From Clostridia bacterium (GTDB lineage: Bacteria > Bacillota > Clostridia > Oscillospirales > CAG-272), in contig JAKSPR010000022.1 in the NCBI GenBank assembly GCA_024404655.1, positions 1 through 15,854 of the forward strand: 15,854 bases of DNA, read 5' to 3'. Below are positions 1-8,372 of this stretch, piece after piece (the stretch's first letter is position 1; each line of letters begins with the position of its first letter). The notes below the pieces were generated by a model. That model was given only the letters and a program-made list of their open reading frames with translations. It did not search any database and had not been told where the DNA came from. The translations under genes were made by a program, and so were the position numbers.

Positions 1-32
1 CGGGTCAAGACTTTCACTCGACTGTACTGCAC

Positions 33-47
33 GCGCCGTACCGGCGC
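33..47 (-). other. Short GC-rich hairpin in the leader of a leftward transcript
   Basis: A 6-bp perfect stem (GCGCCG at 33-38 and CGGCGC at 42-47) with a 3-nt loop lies a few bases downstream of the predicted start of the leftward promoter at 60-88. It would form the 5' end of that transcript. No U-run follows, so it is not a terminator; it may stabilise the mRNA. Its role is inferred only from position. Confidence 0.4.
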
Positions 48-59
48 ACTTATGATTCC

Positions 60-88
60 ATTATATCACAATTCCATGAAACTGTGAA
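60..88 (-). promoter_or_regulatory. Vegetative promoter reading out of the left edge
   Basis: On the minus strand TTCACA (83-88) is followed after exactly 17 nt by TATAAT (60-65). The -10 is perfect and the -35 matches at four of six positions. It points leftward, so the gene it serves lies outside the window. Confidence 0.6.
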
Positions 89-162
89 GCGACAGGTGTT
101 TGAAATACAGATTTATTTTTACAACTTCCGGTTACATATCGCGTGAGAGGGTACAATGATGG

Positions 163-204
163 ATAAGAAAACGCCGGGGGCGGTCTGAGTGACTGCACCC
201 GGCG
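163..204 (-). terminator. Intrinsic terminator of the DUF4870-like gene
   Basis: On the minus strand, 18 nt after the stop codon at 222, CGCCGGG (198-204) pairs with CCCGGCG (172-178), with further pairing inside the loop (GC/GC and GTC/GAC). The stem is followed directly by TTTTCTTAT. The position and U-rich tail fit a rho-independent terminator. Confidence 0.8.
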
Positions 205-221
205 AATGTGTTTTGAGAAAA

Positions 222-611
222 TCAGTTGAGGAGCTTGATGCTGCCGATGAAGGGGAGTTCCTTTGCCTTATTGTTGGCGACGTTGATGATGCCGATGACG
301 GACATGATGAAGGCAGCGAGGCCGATGAGGGAACCGATCAGGCGGAAGATGAAGCCGAGGATCGGGATGATGCCGAGAATGTTGCAGACGATGGTGAGAA
401 CGACTTCTGCGATACAGAGGGTAAGACCCTGATTTGCGTGGAAGCGTGCGTACTTGGAACCCTTTGCTGCAAAGATCGGAATCAGAACGAGAATGCCGAT
501 GTAAGCGAGGATTGCCATGACCTGATTTGCGGAAACATCCGCAGGATCGAACTGGTCGGTGGAATCCGGAGTATTGGTGAGTTTGTTGAGCTGATCATTC
601 ATATCTGCCAT
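222..611 (-). CDS. DUF4870 / Tic20-like small integral membrane protein
   Basis: A 129-aa protein. The N-terminal 30 residues are hydrophilic. Three to four hydrophobic segments follow (about residues 32-50, 65-80 and 83-112), with the sequence FHANQGL between the first two, which is characteristic of the DUF4870/Tic20-like family of small bacterial membrane proteins. The C-terminus is short and polar. Molecular function is not established for the bacterial members. The start is supported by AAAGGAG about 10 nt upstream on the minus strand. It is monocistronic: it has its own promoter at 678-706 and its own terminator at 163-204. The long plus-strand reading frame opposite it (189-620) is very acidic with no family resemblance and is a shadow. 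Family assignment is fairly sure; the role is unknown. Confidence 0.85.
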   Translation of the reverse strand: MADMNDQLNKLTNTPDSTDQFDPADVSANQVMAILAYIGILVLIPIFAAKGSKYARFHANQGLTLCIAEVVLTIVCNILGIIPILGFIFRLIGSLIGLAAFIMSVIGIINVANNKAKELPFIGSIKLLN

Positions 612-677
612 GGTGCATGATCTCCTTTATACTATTGATAGGATGGGATATTTTCGGGGAAATGTCCCTCTATTTTT

Positions 678-706
678 ATTATAAATGATTTTTCCTGATT
701 TTGCAA
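678..706 (-). promoter_or_regulatory. Promoter of the DUF4870-like gene
   Basis: On the minus strand TTGCAA (701-706), 17 nt, then a perfect TATAAT (678-683). It lies in the AT-rich gap between the penicillin-binding protein stop (754) and the start at 611, giving a leader of about 60 nt. No clear terminator separates it from the upstream gene, only a weak TTTGCAA/TTGCAAA inverted repeat, so some read-through from the upstream operon is possible. Confidence 0.75.
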
Positions 707-753
707 TACCTTTCGGGAATTTTTGCAAATTTATACTATCTTTGCTTTTGTCT

Positions 754-2868
754 TTACTGATGCGAAAACCAGTAATCAAAAACATCACGGACGCAGAGGC
801 CTGCGCTGGTGCCGGAGGCGCCGTTTTCGATAACGGAGACGCAGAGAATCTCCGGGTCATCGGCGGGAGCGAAAGCGGCGAAAACGCCGTTGGCGCTGGC
901 GTCGGAATCCCCCTCGGCAGTACCGGTCTTGGCACCGACGGGAACGCCGTAGCCGCGGAAGACACGGGTCGCGGAACCGTTTTCCGCAACCTCCTTCATG
1001 GCGCGGATGAGGGTATTGCGGGTCTCCTCCGAGATCACAGCGTGACCGAGAACATCCGGCTCCGTCGGTACGGGCGGAACATCGGAGTATGTCTGGGTAG
1101 AGCCGAGATACAGATGGGCGCGGTACCGGCTGCCGCCGTTGACAACGGCGGAGAGATACATGGAAAGCTGCAGAGGCGTATAGGCGTTATAGCCCTGACC
1201 GATGGCGGTCTGCAGGGTCGCAGCTCCCGTCCACGGCATTTTCTTTGAGGCGGTATAGGCGGGGGATGACAGGATGCCCTTACTTTCGGGAAGCTCCACG
1301 CCTGTGGCCTGACCGAGCCCCAGAGAGGACATATAGTCCGCCATTTTCGTGATGCCCAGCTGCCGTCCCACATCAAAGAAGAACCAGTTGCAGGAATCGC
1401 ACAGGGCCTGCACCACATTGATCTTGCCGTGGCTCAGACCCGTGCGGGTAAAGAGCCAGCAGCGGGGCTGATAATCTTCGTAATAGGTGTAAACGCCCTG
1501 GGTGTCGATGAGCGTATCCGGCCCGATGATGCCGTTTTCCATGGCGGCGGCAGCAACACCCACCTTGAAGGTGGAGCCGGGGGCGTAGGTACCCATGAAG
1601 GCACGGTTGACAAAGGGTTTGTCTGGATCGGCGGAGAGGGCGGCGAAGTCGGCGGAATAGGTGCTTAAATCAAAGGTGGGATAGGAGGCGGAGGCAAGAA
1701 CCTCCGCAGTGTTCGGATCGACCACGATGAGCGCACCTGCGTTTGCGTCTTCACCGCTTAACTCTTCCCCGGAGGAAAGCGCGTTTTCCACAATGTGCGC
1801 AATGTTCGCGGCAAGCGCGTCTTCTGCCTGCATCTGTAAGTCTATGCTGATCGTCAGCCAGACGTCCCGCCCGGGAACGGCTTCTTTTGTCACCGTCTGG
1901 GAGAGAATGTTGCCGTATTGGTCTTCTTCGATCACCATTTCTCCGTCCACACCGCGGAGCTGCTCCTCAAAGGCCGCTTCAATGCCGTCAATGCCGACGA
2001 TCGCATCCATCGGATAGCCAAGAGAGGCGTAATAGTCCGCCTGTGACGCCTGAATCGGTCCCGTCCGCCCAAGCAGATGGGAGGCGTAACCCGGATAACA
2101 GTAGATGCGCCCGGTCTTTACAATGAAGTCCGCTCCGCGCAGCTTCTGTTCCCGCACGGGGGTAATGACGTCCAGAGGCGCATCGTCACAGAGCAGATAA
2201 GGCGTGCCCGGCTTGAAGGTCAGGGTTTCCAGATCATAACGTACCGCCGCGATCCGGCAGGAGGTGCGGTAGTCGTAAAGAAGCTCACCGGCAGTCCCGT
2301 CGGGATTTTCAGCACGCAGATGATACCGGACGAACATTGCATCAAGCAGCTCACCCGCTTTTACCGTGTCGGGGAGACCGAGGGTCTCCAGATATCCACG
2401 GAAACGCTCCGAGGAGAGCTGGGAGAGATTTTCCGTGCGCAGAAAATAGAGATACCGCCCGTCCGCAAAACCTTCTTCGATGGGCAGAGAGGGCACACGC
2501 AGAGCGTCCCAGTTGTCATCAAACAGAGAGAAGAGAGAGGAAAGCAGTGCATTCGCCGCTTCGTCGTCTGCTGGAAAGGTGGAAGCATCCAGAATCAGCT
2601 GATAACGGGTGTCGTTTTTGACAAGAGGCATGCCCGAACGGTCACGGATCATCCCGCGGGAGGCACGGATTGAGACAATGCGTCGGGAGATAATGATCCG
2701 CTCCCCGCCGATCACCATGGAACCGTCGGGATTCAGAAGCTGCATGTTGACGAGACGAAAGAGATAGAGACCGATCACGGCAAAGAGGAAAAGGGCAAGG
2801 ATGGCTGTGCGGAGAAATCCTTTTTTCTTTTCCGGTGATTTCGCAGAACCGGGTGCTCTGGATGCCAT
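754..2868 (-). CDS. Class B penicillin-binding protein (PBP2/FtsI-type transpeptidase)
   Basis: A 704-aa D,D-transpeptidase that cross-links peptidoglycan outside the membrane. A short basic cytoplasmic tail is followed by one membrane anchor (about residues 17-39). A PBP dimerisation domain follows, with the family-typical stretch RGMIRDRSGMPL near residue 75, and then the transpeptidase domain. All three active-site motifs are present: S-T-F-K (nucleophile Ser432), S-C-N (492-494) and K-T-G-T (647-650). The start at 2868 is preferred over an in-frame ATG at 2886 because AAAGGAG (2877-2883) sits 8 nt upstream of it and lies inside the codons of the longer version. It is the last gene of an operon with the DUF2809 gene, whose stop is at 2896. 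Whether it is the elongation (MrdA), division (FtsI) or sporulation (SpoVD) type cannot be decided by eye; no PASTA domain is seen at the C-terminus, which argues against typical SpoVD. Confidence 0.93.
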   Translation of the reverse strand: MASRAPGSAKSPEKKKGFLRTAILALFLFAVIGLYLFRLVNMQLLNPDGSMVIGGERIIISRRIVSIRASRGMIRDRSGMPLVKNDTRYQLILDASTFPADDEAANALLSSLFSLFDDNWDALRVPSLPIEEGFADGRYLYFLRTENLSQLSSERFRGYLETLGLPDTVKAGELLDAMFVRYHLRAENPDGTAGELLYDYRTSCRIAAVRYDLETLTFKPGTPYLLCDDAPLDVITPVREQKLRGADFIVKTGRIYCYPGYASHLLGRTGPIQASQADYYASLGYPMDAIVGIDGIEAAFEEQLRGVDGEMVIEEDQYGNILSQTVTKEAVPGRDVWLTISIDLQMQAEDALAANIAHIVENALSSGEELSGEDANAGALIVVDPNTAEVLASASYPTFDLSTYSADFAALSADPDKPFVNRAFMGTYAPGSTFKVGVAAAAMENGIIGPDTLIDTQGVYTYYEDYQPRCWLFTRTGLSHGKINVVQALCDSCNWFFFDVGRQLGITKMADYMSSLGLGQATGVELPESKGILSSPAYTASKKMPWTGAATLQTAIGQGYNAYTPLQLSMYLSAVVNGGSRYRAHLYLGSTQTYSDVPPVPTEPDVLGHAVISEETRNTLIRAMKEVAENGSATRVFRGYGVPVGAKTGTAEGDSDASANGVFAAFAPADDPEILCVSVIENGASGTSAGLCVRDVFDYWFSHQ

Positions 2869-2895
2869 GGTCTTAACTCCTTTCATAACACAAAA

Positions 2896-3270
2896 CTAAT
2901 GGCGACAGCCCCTAAAAAAGTTTGTTTCCACAACTTCAAACCCCACCCCGCCCACGATATAGCAGAGCAGATCCAAAACGGAAAATCCGGTCCCAAGAAT
3001 CACGGCCCAGATCGTCCCCTCCAGCCCCATGATCCGGCAGAACCCGATGAGCTGTAAAAACTCCGCCAAGAACCCGGCGCCGATCATATATAGCCCGATG
3101 TGCCGGGGCTTTTTCGGAAAAACGATCCTCCAGATCGCCGCCAGCAGAGGAATCACCAGAATATCCCCGCCGTAGGGACGGATGAAGGCGTCGTGCAGAA
3201 AGGCGCCGATCAGAATTTCCACAAGGAGCAATACCACCGCTCCGATCAGATAGGGCAGACGAGGACGCAT
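2896..3270 (-). CDS. DUF2809 family small membrane protein
   Basis: A 124-aa polytopic membrane protein with about four hydrophobic segments. The family signature is clear: an early LLLVEILIG helix, then the RPYGGDILVI motif, a KPRHIGLY loop, an EFLQLIGF segment and a late GTGFSVLDLLCYIVG segment. This matches DUF2809 (YjgA-like), a family with no assigned biochemical role. The start at 3270 is chosen over the upstream in-frame start at 3300. It begins one base after the stop codon of the TerB-domain gene (TGA, one base, ATG), and GAGGA (3279-3283) is 8 nt upstream. The tight spacing to both neighbours implies translational coupling in a three-gene operon ending with the penicillin-binding protein. 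Confidence 0.85.
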   Translation of the reverse strand: MRPRLPYLIGAVVLLLVEILIGAFLHDAFIRPYGGDILVIPLLAAIWRIVFPKKPRHIGLYMIGAGFLAEFLQLIGFCRIMGLEGTIWAVILGTGFSVLDLLCYIVGGVGFEVVETNFFRGCRH

Positions 3271-3271
3271 G

Positions 3272-5188
3272 TCAGCTGTCCTCACGGGCGACGACCGCAT
3301 TCATGATCTCGTTTGCATAGAAGTCGGAGAGCTTGAAGAAGGTTCCGTCCGGCTCCAGCGCCGTGTCGTCGGTGTAGGTCACGGCAAGCTCATTGATCGC
3401 ATCCGCCATGGCGTCGGGGAGCATCATCGCACTCTGACAGAGGGCGCTGTACTCCGCCTGTTCAAGACAGATAATATGCTTGAGCGCCTGATAATAGATG
3501 GGATTTAAGTGATTGACGAAGTTCTCATAGGGGTCGTCGGAATCGGGGATTTCAGCCTCTGCAGAAGCGGGAGATTCTTCTTTTGCTTCCGCTTCGGCGG
3601 ACTTCGCCGCGGCAGACTCTGCTGCGGCAGATGATTCTGCGGGTGCGGAAACCGCATACGCGGGTTCTTCCGCGTCTTCTTCCGTCACCAGCATTTCCGT
3701 GTTGGCCCAGGAAGTCTTTTCCAGCTTCAGAGCGTCCTCGGGGGAGAGCGTCGAGGACAGCGGCTCATAGTACGCAGCATAGGCCGCTTCTTCTTTTTTC
3801 CGCTGTTCTTCCGCACGGCGGATGCGGGCTTCCCGTTTTTCCGCTTCGGTCTTGACGGGCTTTGCGGGCGGCGGCAGCATTTCTTCAAAATAACGCTTGA
3901 CGTAGGATTTGAGAGGCTCCGGGACACCGGTCGCGGAAAGACGGGACTTGATGCCGAGATGGGCACGGATGCAGTTTTCCGCCATCTTGTAAAGATCGGA
4001 GATGATAAAGCGCAGCTGATAGGATCGGGAGAGGGAAATGTAACTTATATCAATCCGCCGCTTCATGTTGTAGGTGCAGAGCGCCCCGGAGAAGGCGTTT
4101 CTCGACTGCGCCACTTCGTTCAGTCCCAGCAGAGAGGAAAAGTCCGGGCTTTCTTTCCATGCGGTGCGCAGCGCACCGAGAACCGCTTCATAGAGATAGT
4201 GTTCAAACAGCGGACGGGTCTCGCCGGAGGAATACTTCGACTGCCGCCAGTTGTAATTGGAGAGCAGATCACAGAGGGATGCCGTGAAGGGACAGTCGCT
4301 TTCCGGGTCGCAGCGGATGAAGAACTCCTTGAAGGATAATTTGTCCACAAGAGCGGGGAGAATCGGGGATAACTTCTCCAGCGGCGCAGGCAGACCGTGA
4401 ACAAGGCAGTAGTCACAGACCCATTCGCCCATATAGCGGTCAAGACGGGGGAACTTCTCCCGGTAGGCAAGCCAGAGATCACAGAGCAGAAGAACACCGT
4501 CTTCCGGCTTCACATGCTCCGGCAGATTGATGATCTCGTAAATATATAGGAAAATATAGCTGTAGTCGGTGGTGAGATAATTGCCGTGACGCACATTGTC
4601 GCGCCAGTAGAGATACCAGCGCAGCTGATCCTGGGACATGGCGCTGTACTGGGGCATATAGGCAAAGAAATTCGCAAAGGGACATTCCGCCGCAGTGCGG
4701 TTGTAGTAGCGTTCCGCATCGGCAGTGAAGCGCTCGTAATAGTTATAGCGGGTGGGCCAGCGGAAGACGGAGACCTGCTTCAAGAAGCTGTTTTCCGGCT
4801 CATAGGAGCAGACGGGAACGGACATCTGGGGATGCACGTCTCCCGGCGTGTGGGCGCGTGCGGCAAGGGTCTCTCTTGCTCGGCGGCTGGCTTCGGAGCG
4901 TCCGGCACGGTTGGTGATGTTGGGCGCAGGCGGCACCGGGGGATGAGGGGGTACCGGCGGTGCTTTGGGGATCAGCCCTTCAATGGAACGGGAGGGGGCA
5001 AACTCGCTCAGATTCTCATCGTCTCCGCCGAAGGTGATCTCCACGGTCTCGGTGTCGGCGGGAGAGGCAAACTCCGCCGCGGACTGGGGTGCTTTGCGGG
5101 GGAGCATCATGTCAAGATCCCAGAAATCATCACGGAGCTGCTCCCGGCTCAGTTTTTTATCGTTGTTGTTGTCAGAATTCTGCGGCAT
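3272..5188 (-). CDS. TerB_N / TerB_C domain protein
   Basis: A 638-aa cytoplasmic protein with no signal peptide or membrane segment. Residues 1-130 are low complexity, with a proline-rich patch near 75-90. Residues about 140-340 carry the TerB_N signature, including YMPQYSAMSQDQLRWYLYWR and a following DYSYIFLYIYEIIN helix. A long helical middle includes a charged KREARIRRAEEQRKKEE coiled-coil-like stretch, then an Ala/Glu-rich linker (about 510-550). The last 85 residues match TerB_C (MLPDAMADAINELAV, then DGTFFKLSDFYANEIMNAV). TerB-related domains are known from tellurite-resistance and stress-associated proteins; the function of this N/C architecture is not established. It heads the operon with DUF2809 and a penicillin-binding protein, which suggests an envelope-related role (inference). 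A strong promoter (5241-5269) and an AAAGGAG site precede it. Confidence 0.85.
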   Translation of the reverse strand: MPQNSDNNNDKKLSREQLRDDFWDLDMMLPRKAPQSAAEFASPADTETVEITFGGDDENLSEFAPSRSIEGLIPKAPPVPPHPPVPPAPNITNRAGRSEASRRARETLAARAHTPGDVHPQMSVPVCSYEPENSFLKQVSVFRWPTRYNYYERFTADAERYYNRTAAECPFANFFAYMPQYSAMSQDQLRWYLYWRDNVRHGNYLTTDYSYIFLYIYEIINLPEHVKPEDGVLLLCDLWLAYREKFPRLDRYMGEWVCDYCLVHGLPAPLEKLSPILPALVDKLSFKEFFIRCDPESDCPFTASLCDLLSNYNWRQSKYSSGETRPLFEHYLYEAVLGALRTAWKESPDFSSLLGLNEVAQSRNAFSGALCTYNMKRRIDISYISLSRSYQLRFIISDLYKMAENCIRAHLGIKSRLSATGVPEPLKSYVKRYFEEMLPPPAKPVKTEAEKREARIRRAEEQRKKEEAAYAAYYEPLSSTLSPEDALKLEKTSWANTEMLVTEEDAEEPAYAVSAPAESSAAAESAAAKSAEAEAKEESPASAEAEIPDSDDPYENFVNHLNPIYYQALKHIICLEQAEYSALCQSAMMLPDAMADAINELAVTYTDDTALEPDGTFFKLSDFYANEIMNAVVAREDS

Positions 5189-5240
5189 AGAACGGCTCCT
5201 TTCGGTCGGACGGATTGTTTTCGGACTTTCCTATCTATTT

Positions 5241-5269
5241 ATTGTACCATGATACCGGGGAAGTGTCAA
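5241..5269 (-). promoter_or_regulatory. Promoter of the TerB-DUF2809-PBP operon
   Basis: On the minus strand a perfect TTGACA (5264-5269), 17 nt, then TACAAT (5241-5246, one mismatch). The leader to the ATG at 5188 is about 45 nt and ends with AAAGGAG at good spacing. It starts just after the terminator of the upstream solute-binding protein gene, so the operon is an independent unit. Confidence 0.8.
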
Positions 5270-5280
5270 GATTTCCTTTG

Positions 5281-5312
5281 TAAAAAAGAACCGCCTGCGT
5301 CCGGCAGGCGGT
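5281..5312 (-). terminator. Intrinsic terminator of the solute-binding protein pair
   Basis: On the minus strand ACCGCCTGC (5304-5312) pairs perfectly with GCAGGCGGT (5290-5298) across a 5-nt loop, followed by TCTTTTTTA. It begins 10 nt after the stop codon at 5323. It is a strong rho-independent terminator. Confidence 0.92.
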
Positions 5313-5322
5313 ATGGGGAAAA

Positions 5323-6795
5323 TCAGTCTTCCTTGAAATAGAAATCCACGATGGTTTCCAGCTTCTTGTTTGCCGCTTTTTCAATTTTCTGATAAGCGGA
5401 GGCGATGTTTGCGGACTTGTTTCTGACCTGATTGACAAACAGATGACCGGCGCCCTCAAGGGCGGTGGAGTGGATATAACCGAAGTCGATGCGGATGCTG
5501 TCACGGATTAAGTCAATCATCGCTTCGGATGCTTCGTCACGGGAGGTCTTGGTCTTTAAGACGATGTCGTAGTAATCCGGGACGACGTGCTTGTAGTTTT
5601 CTGCGGCCATCGCTTCGGTGATGGTGCCGACGAAATCAAGGTCGCCTGCGGTCAGAGGTACCAGGAAAACGCTGGCATTATCGTTGACGACGCTGCCGTA
5701 GGAGGCCTGCGCCTCATCCCACTTCGGATAGGGGAGAATACCGAAATCCGTTTCCAGATCACGCATGGATTCGATGCCCTTGAAAATACGGGGGCTGAAC
5801 AGCGCACGGTTCTCGCGGAACATGATGGTGCTGATCTCGCCGTTTTCATTGAAGTAACCATAGTCTGCCTTATAGAAGGCTGCAAGACCCTCCAGAACCT
5901 CCACGGTGCGGTCGGAGGCGACGGTGAACCGGGGAATGCCGTCCGTATCCTTGACGGTGATGTGCAGGTCAAAGGCTTCCTTGAAGGAGTCGATGGCGGT
6001 GGAGTAGTCCGAGGTGAAGCCGTACATATCCTTATCGTCCATCTTGCCGTCACCGTTTACGTCGGCGCTGATGTTCTTGCAGAGCTCCTGCATATAGGGG
6101 AAGGTCCACTTGCCGTCGAGAACCACGGAATAAAGGTCATCAATGTCGTTTGCTGCGGCGATGGACTTGTTGAAGCAGACGGAGTACATGTGCCGCCAGA
6201 AGGAGAGGGCAAGGTCGCCGGTGAGCATGTAAAGACGGTTGTTGATGGTGAACTCGTCGATCATGTTCTCGGACCACCAGGGCTTTTTCAGATCAACGTG
6301 GGGCATATCGTACCAGTTGATATAGAGTCCCTGGGAGATGGTGGGCGTGATGTCGCACATGTAGCCTGCGATGATATCAAAGGAATCGTCACCGGCCAGA
6401 ACGAAGTCTGCAACCTTTTTGTTGAAGACGCCGCTGTTCCAGAGTGCTTCTGTGGCCTCGGTTTTGAAATTGACGTTGAAGCGTTCGCTGACGGCCAGGT
6501 TTCTTGCATAGATGGAGTCGTTGATGGTCTCGCCGTTCGGTTCGGCCGCGTCGAATTCGTATTCAAAATTCGTGCGCAGCATGATGCGGTAGTCCCGTCC
6601 GCCGTAGTCGGCTTCGGGGAGGTCGTCGGATACCTTTTCACGCTCGGTGAGTGTGTCTTCCTCGCTCGTGACGGCATCCGAGCCGGGTGTGGGTATCTGG
6701 GTATCTTTGGCAGGGGATTCTGCGGCACCGCCGCAGGAGATGAGAGATGCACCGAGGAGACAGCACAGAAGTGCCGCCGCAGAGAATCGTTTCAT
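5323..6795 (-). CDS. Extracellular solute-binding lipoprotein (paralogue A)
   Basis: A 490-aa exported lipoprotein of the ABC-type extracellular solute-binding protein fold. The signal peptide MKRFSAAALLCCLLGASLISC ends in an L-I-S-C lipobox, followed by an acidic, Thr/Ser-rich linker. The start at 6795 is chosen because this signal peptide begins there and AAAGGA precedes it; the frame is open 33 codons further upstream, but that extension has no function. Family features include NGETINDSIYARN near residue 90, VVLDGKWTFPYMQEL near 225, and a calcium-loop-like DVNGDGKMDDKD near 240. It is paralogous to the gene immediately upstream (stop at 6845, 49 nt apart). No permease or ATPase gene is nearby, so the ligand and partner transporter are unknown. 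Sugar or oligosaccharide binding is the usual role of related proteins but is not shown here. Confidence 0.85.
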   Translation of the reverse strand: MKRFSAAALLCCLLGASLISCGGAAESPAKDTQIPTPGSDAVTSEEDTLTEREKVSDDLPEADYGGRDYRIMLRTNFEYEFDAAEPNGETINDSIYARNLAVSERFNVNFKTEATEALWNSGVFNKKVADFVLAGDDSFDIIAGYMCDITPTISQGLYINWYDMPHVDLKKPWWSENMIDEFTINNRLYMLTGDLALSFWRHMYSVCFNKSIAAANDIDDLYSVVLDGKWTFPYMQELCKNISADVNGDGKMDDKDMYGFTSDYSTAIDSFKEAFDLHITVKDTDGIPRFTVASDRTVEVLEGLAAFYKADYGYFNENGEISTIMFRENRALFSPRIFKGIESMRDLETDFGILPYPKWDEAQASYGSVVNDNASVFLVPLTAGDLDFVGTITEAMAAENYKHVVPDYYDIVLKTKTSRDEASEAMIDLIRDSIRIDFGYIHSTALEGAGHLFVNQVRNKSANIASAYQKIEKAANKKLETIVDFYFKED

Positions 6796-6844
6796 AATGG
6801 TAATCCGTCCTTTCAAAGCATGATATTTATGATAACCGGGGTAT

Positions 6845-8326
6845 TTATTTTTCAAGGGATGCAAGCTCTGCATACTGCTCCGCAAGAGAGGCAAGGCCCG
6901 ATTCGATCTTCTGGGAGATCTTTTCGTATTTGGAGGCGGTGGTGTTCTTCTTTGTGCGGATCATATTGCGGAACATATAGGGGAAATCTGCGATGGAGCT
7001 GTTATGGAGAATGGAGAAATCGTAGAGACGGCCGGCCATGATCATATCGAGCATGGTGACGGACTGCTCATCCCGGGCGTACTTCTCGGTCAGGGCGACG
7101 TCATAGTAAGCCGGGAAAACGATGCGATGGCTCTCTCTTGTCAGCGCTTCGGTGATGAGACCGACAAATTCCGGGTCGGATTCGGTCTTCGGTACCGAGA
7201 GGAGGGAATAGTTATCCATGGAGTTGGTATAGTAGTTCTGCTGTGCCTCATCGAATTTCGGATAGGGCAGGATGCCGTAGTCATCGGTCATGGAACGGAA
7301 CTCATCAAAGGCCTGCTTGATCCATGAGGTCATGAAGGCTGCTCTGCCTGCGGCAAAGACGCCGATCTCGGTGCCGTCGCCGCCGCTGATATAGGTGGGC
7401 TGACCGCCGTAGTACAGCTGCAGCACCTTGTCAATGCCGGAAGAGAACTTGTCGAGGTCCATCACGACCTTGGGATTGCCGCCGTCAAAGCCGATGAGCG
7501 GAATATCAAAGGCGGAGGTCCATGCGTCGAGGTTGGTGACGCTGTCGCCGACAAAGCCGAAGAAGTCTTCCTTATCGGGCTTGCCGCTGCCGTTCAGATC
7601 GGTATAGATATCCTTTGTCAGGGAGGACATATAGTCAATGGTCCACTTGCCGTCCAGCACGGTCTGATAGAGATCCGGGATATCGTAGTCAGCTGCGATC
7701 TTCCGGTTGAAGAACACGACATAGGAAAGCAGCAGCGTGGTGATGGACAGGTCGCCGACGGCGACGTAGCGGGAGCCGCCTACGGAAAACGCCTCGTTTG
7801 CGCTCTGGATCCACCATTCCCGGTTGAAATCCACATGGGGGATATCATTCCAGTTGAGGAAGCAGCCATTGAGGATCGGACCGCCCGCAAGGAACGTAAA
7901 GACGGCAGAAAGGTCAAAGGCGTCCTCGCCTGCGGTGACCGTTTTTGCAACGTAGGAGGATTCCTCGTAGGGGTCGCCGGGGACAAAGGCGGAGATCTTG
8001 ATATTATATGCTTCCTCGACGGCGCGGTTGCGGTAGTAAACGGCGTCGTTGCAGATGTCGCCGTTTTCGCCGTCCACGATCATCTCATCAAGATAGGTGT
8101 CGGAGGTACAGATGCGGAATTCCTTTCCGCCGAAATCTTTGAGTTCAAGCCCGTAAAAGAGCGGTTCTGCCGGAGCCTGGGTTTCTGTTTCAGCAGCGAC
8201 GTTGGTACCGTCCGGCGCGGGAGTACCTGTGTCTGCGGGGGTTTCTGCGGCTGCGCCGCAGGCAGTGGAGCCGAGACATACTGCGGCGAGAAACAGTGCA
8301 ATGCTGTTTTTGGTGTGAAGCTTCAT
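6845..8326 (-). CDS. Extracellular solute-binding lipoprotein (paralogue B)
   Basis: A 493-aa lipoprotein. The signal peptide has a basic start, a hydrophobic core and a G-S-T-A-C lipobox-like site (Cys23), followed by an Ala/Pro/Thr-rich linker. The mature domain parallels the downstream gene segment by segment: NGDICNDAVYYRN near residue 85, NWNDIPHVDF near 160, TVLDGKWTIDYMSSL near 225, and the calcium-loop-like DLNGSGKPDKED near 240. This indicates an old tandem duplication, as the two proteins have diverged widely. It has the ribosome binding site AAGGAGA (8336-8342) 9 nt upstream and a perfect consensus promoter at 8373-8401; the pair is probably co-transcribed. No ABC permease or ATPase is encoded in the window, so the transported substrate cannot be named. 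Confidence 0.85.
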   Translation of the reverse strand: MKLHTKNSIALFLAAVCLGSTACGAAAETPADTGTPAPDGTNVAAETETQAPAEPLFYGLELKDFGGKEFRICTSDTYLDEMIVDGENGDICNDAVYYRNRAVEEAYNIKISAFVPGDPYEESSYVAKTVTAGEDAFDLSAVFTFLAGGPILNGCFLNWNDIPHVDFNREWWIQSANEAFSVGGSRYVAVGDLSITTLLLSYVVFFNRKIAADYDIPDLYQTVLDGKWTIDYMSSLTKDIYTDLNGSGKPDKEDFFGFVGDSVTNLDAWTSAFDIPLIGFDGGNPKVVMDLDKFSSGIDKVLQLYYGGQPTYISGGDGTEIGVFAAGRAAFMTSWIKQAFDEFRSMTDDYGILPYPKFDEAQQNYYTNSMDNYSLLSVPKTESDPEFVGLITEALTRESHRIVFPAYYDVALTEKYARDEQSVTMLDMIMAGRLYDFSILHNSSIADFPYMFRNMIRTKKNTTASKYEKISQKIESGLASLAEQYAELASLEK

Positions 8327-8372
8327 CGGGGAGAATCTCCTTGCTTGAAAATTTTGGTTTAACCTTTATTAT

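Noticed and set aside
166..611. Acidic plus-strand frame at 189-620 as a gene
   Set aside because: It is antisense to the DUF4870-like gene, which has its own promoter, ribosome binding site and terminator. The Asp/Glu-rich translation is the complement of hydrophobic codons.
4341..4349. DnaA-box-like TTGTCCACA
   Set aside because: A single imperfect match inside the TerB-domain coding sequence, with no cluster of boxes or AT-rich unwinding region, so no support for an origin.
4586..5341. Plus-strand open frame of 251 codons
   Set aside because: It is antisense to the TerB-domain gene and runs through that operon's promoter and the neighbouring terminator. It has no family resemblance.
5587..7041. 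Long plus-strand open frame (484 codons)
   Set aside because: It lies opposite both solute-binding protein genes, which have clear signal peptides and family motifs. The Gly/Val/Asp-rich translation resembles no family and is a shadow of the codon use on the other strand.
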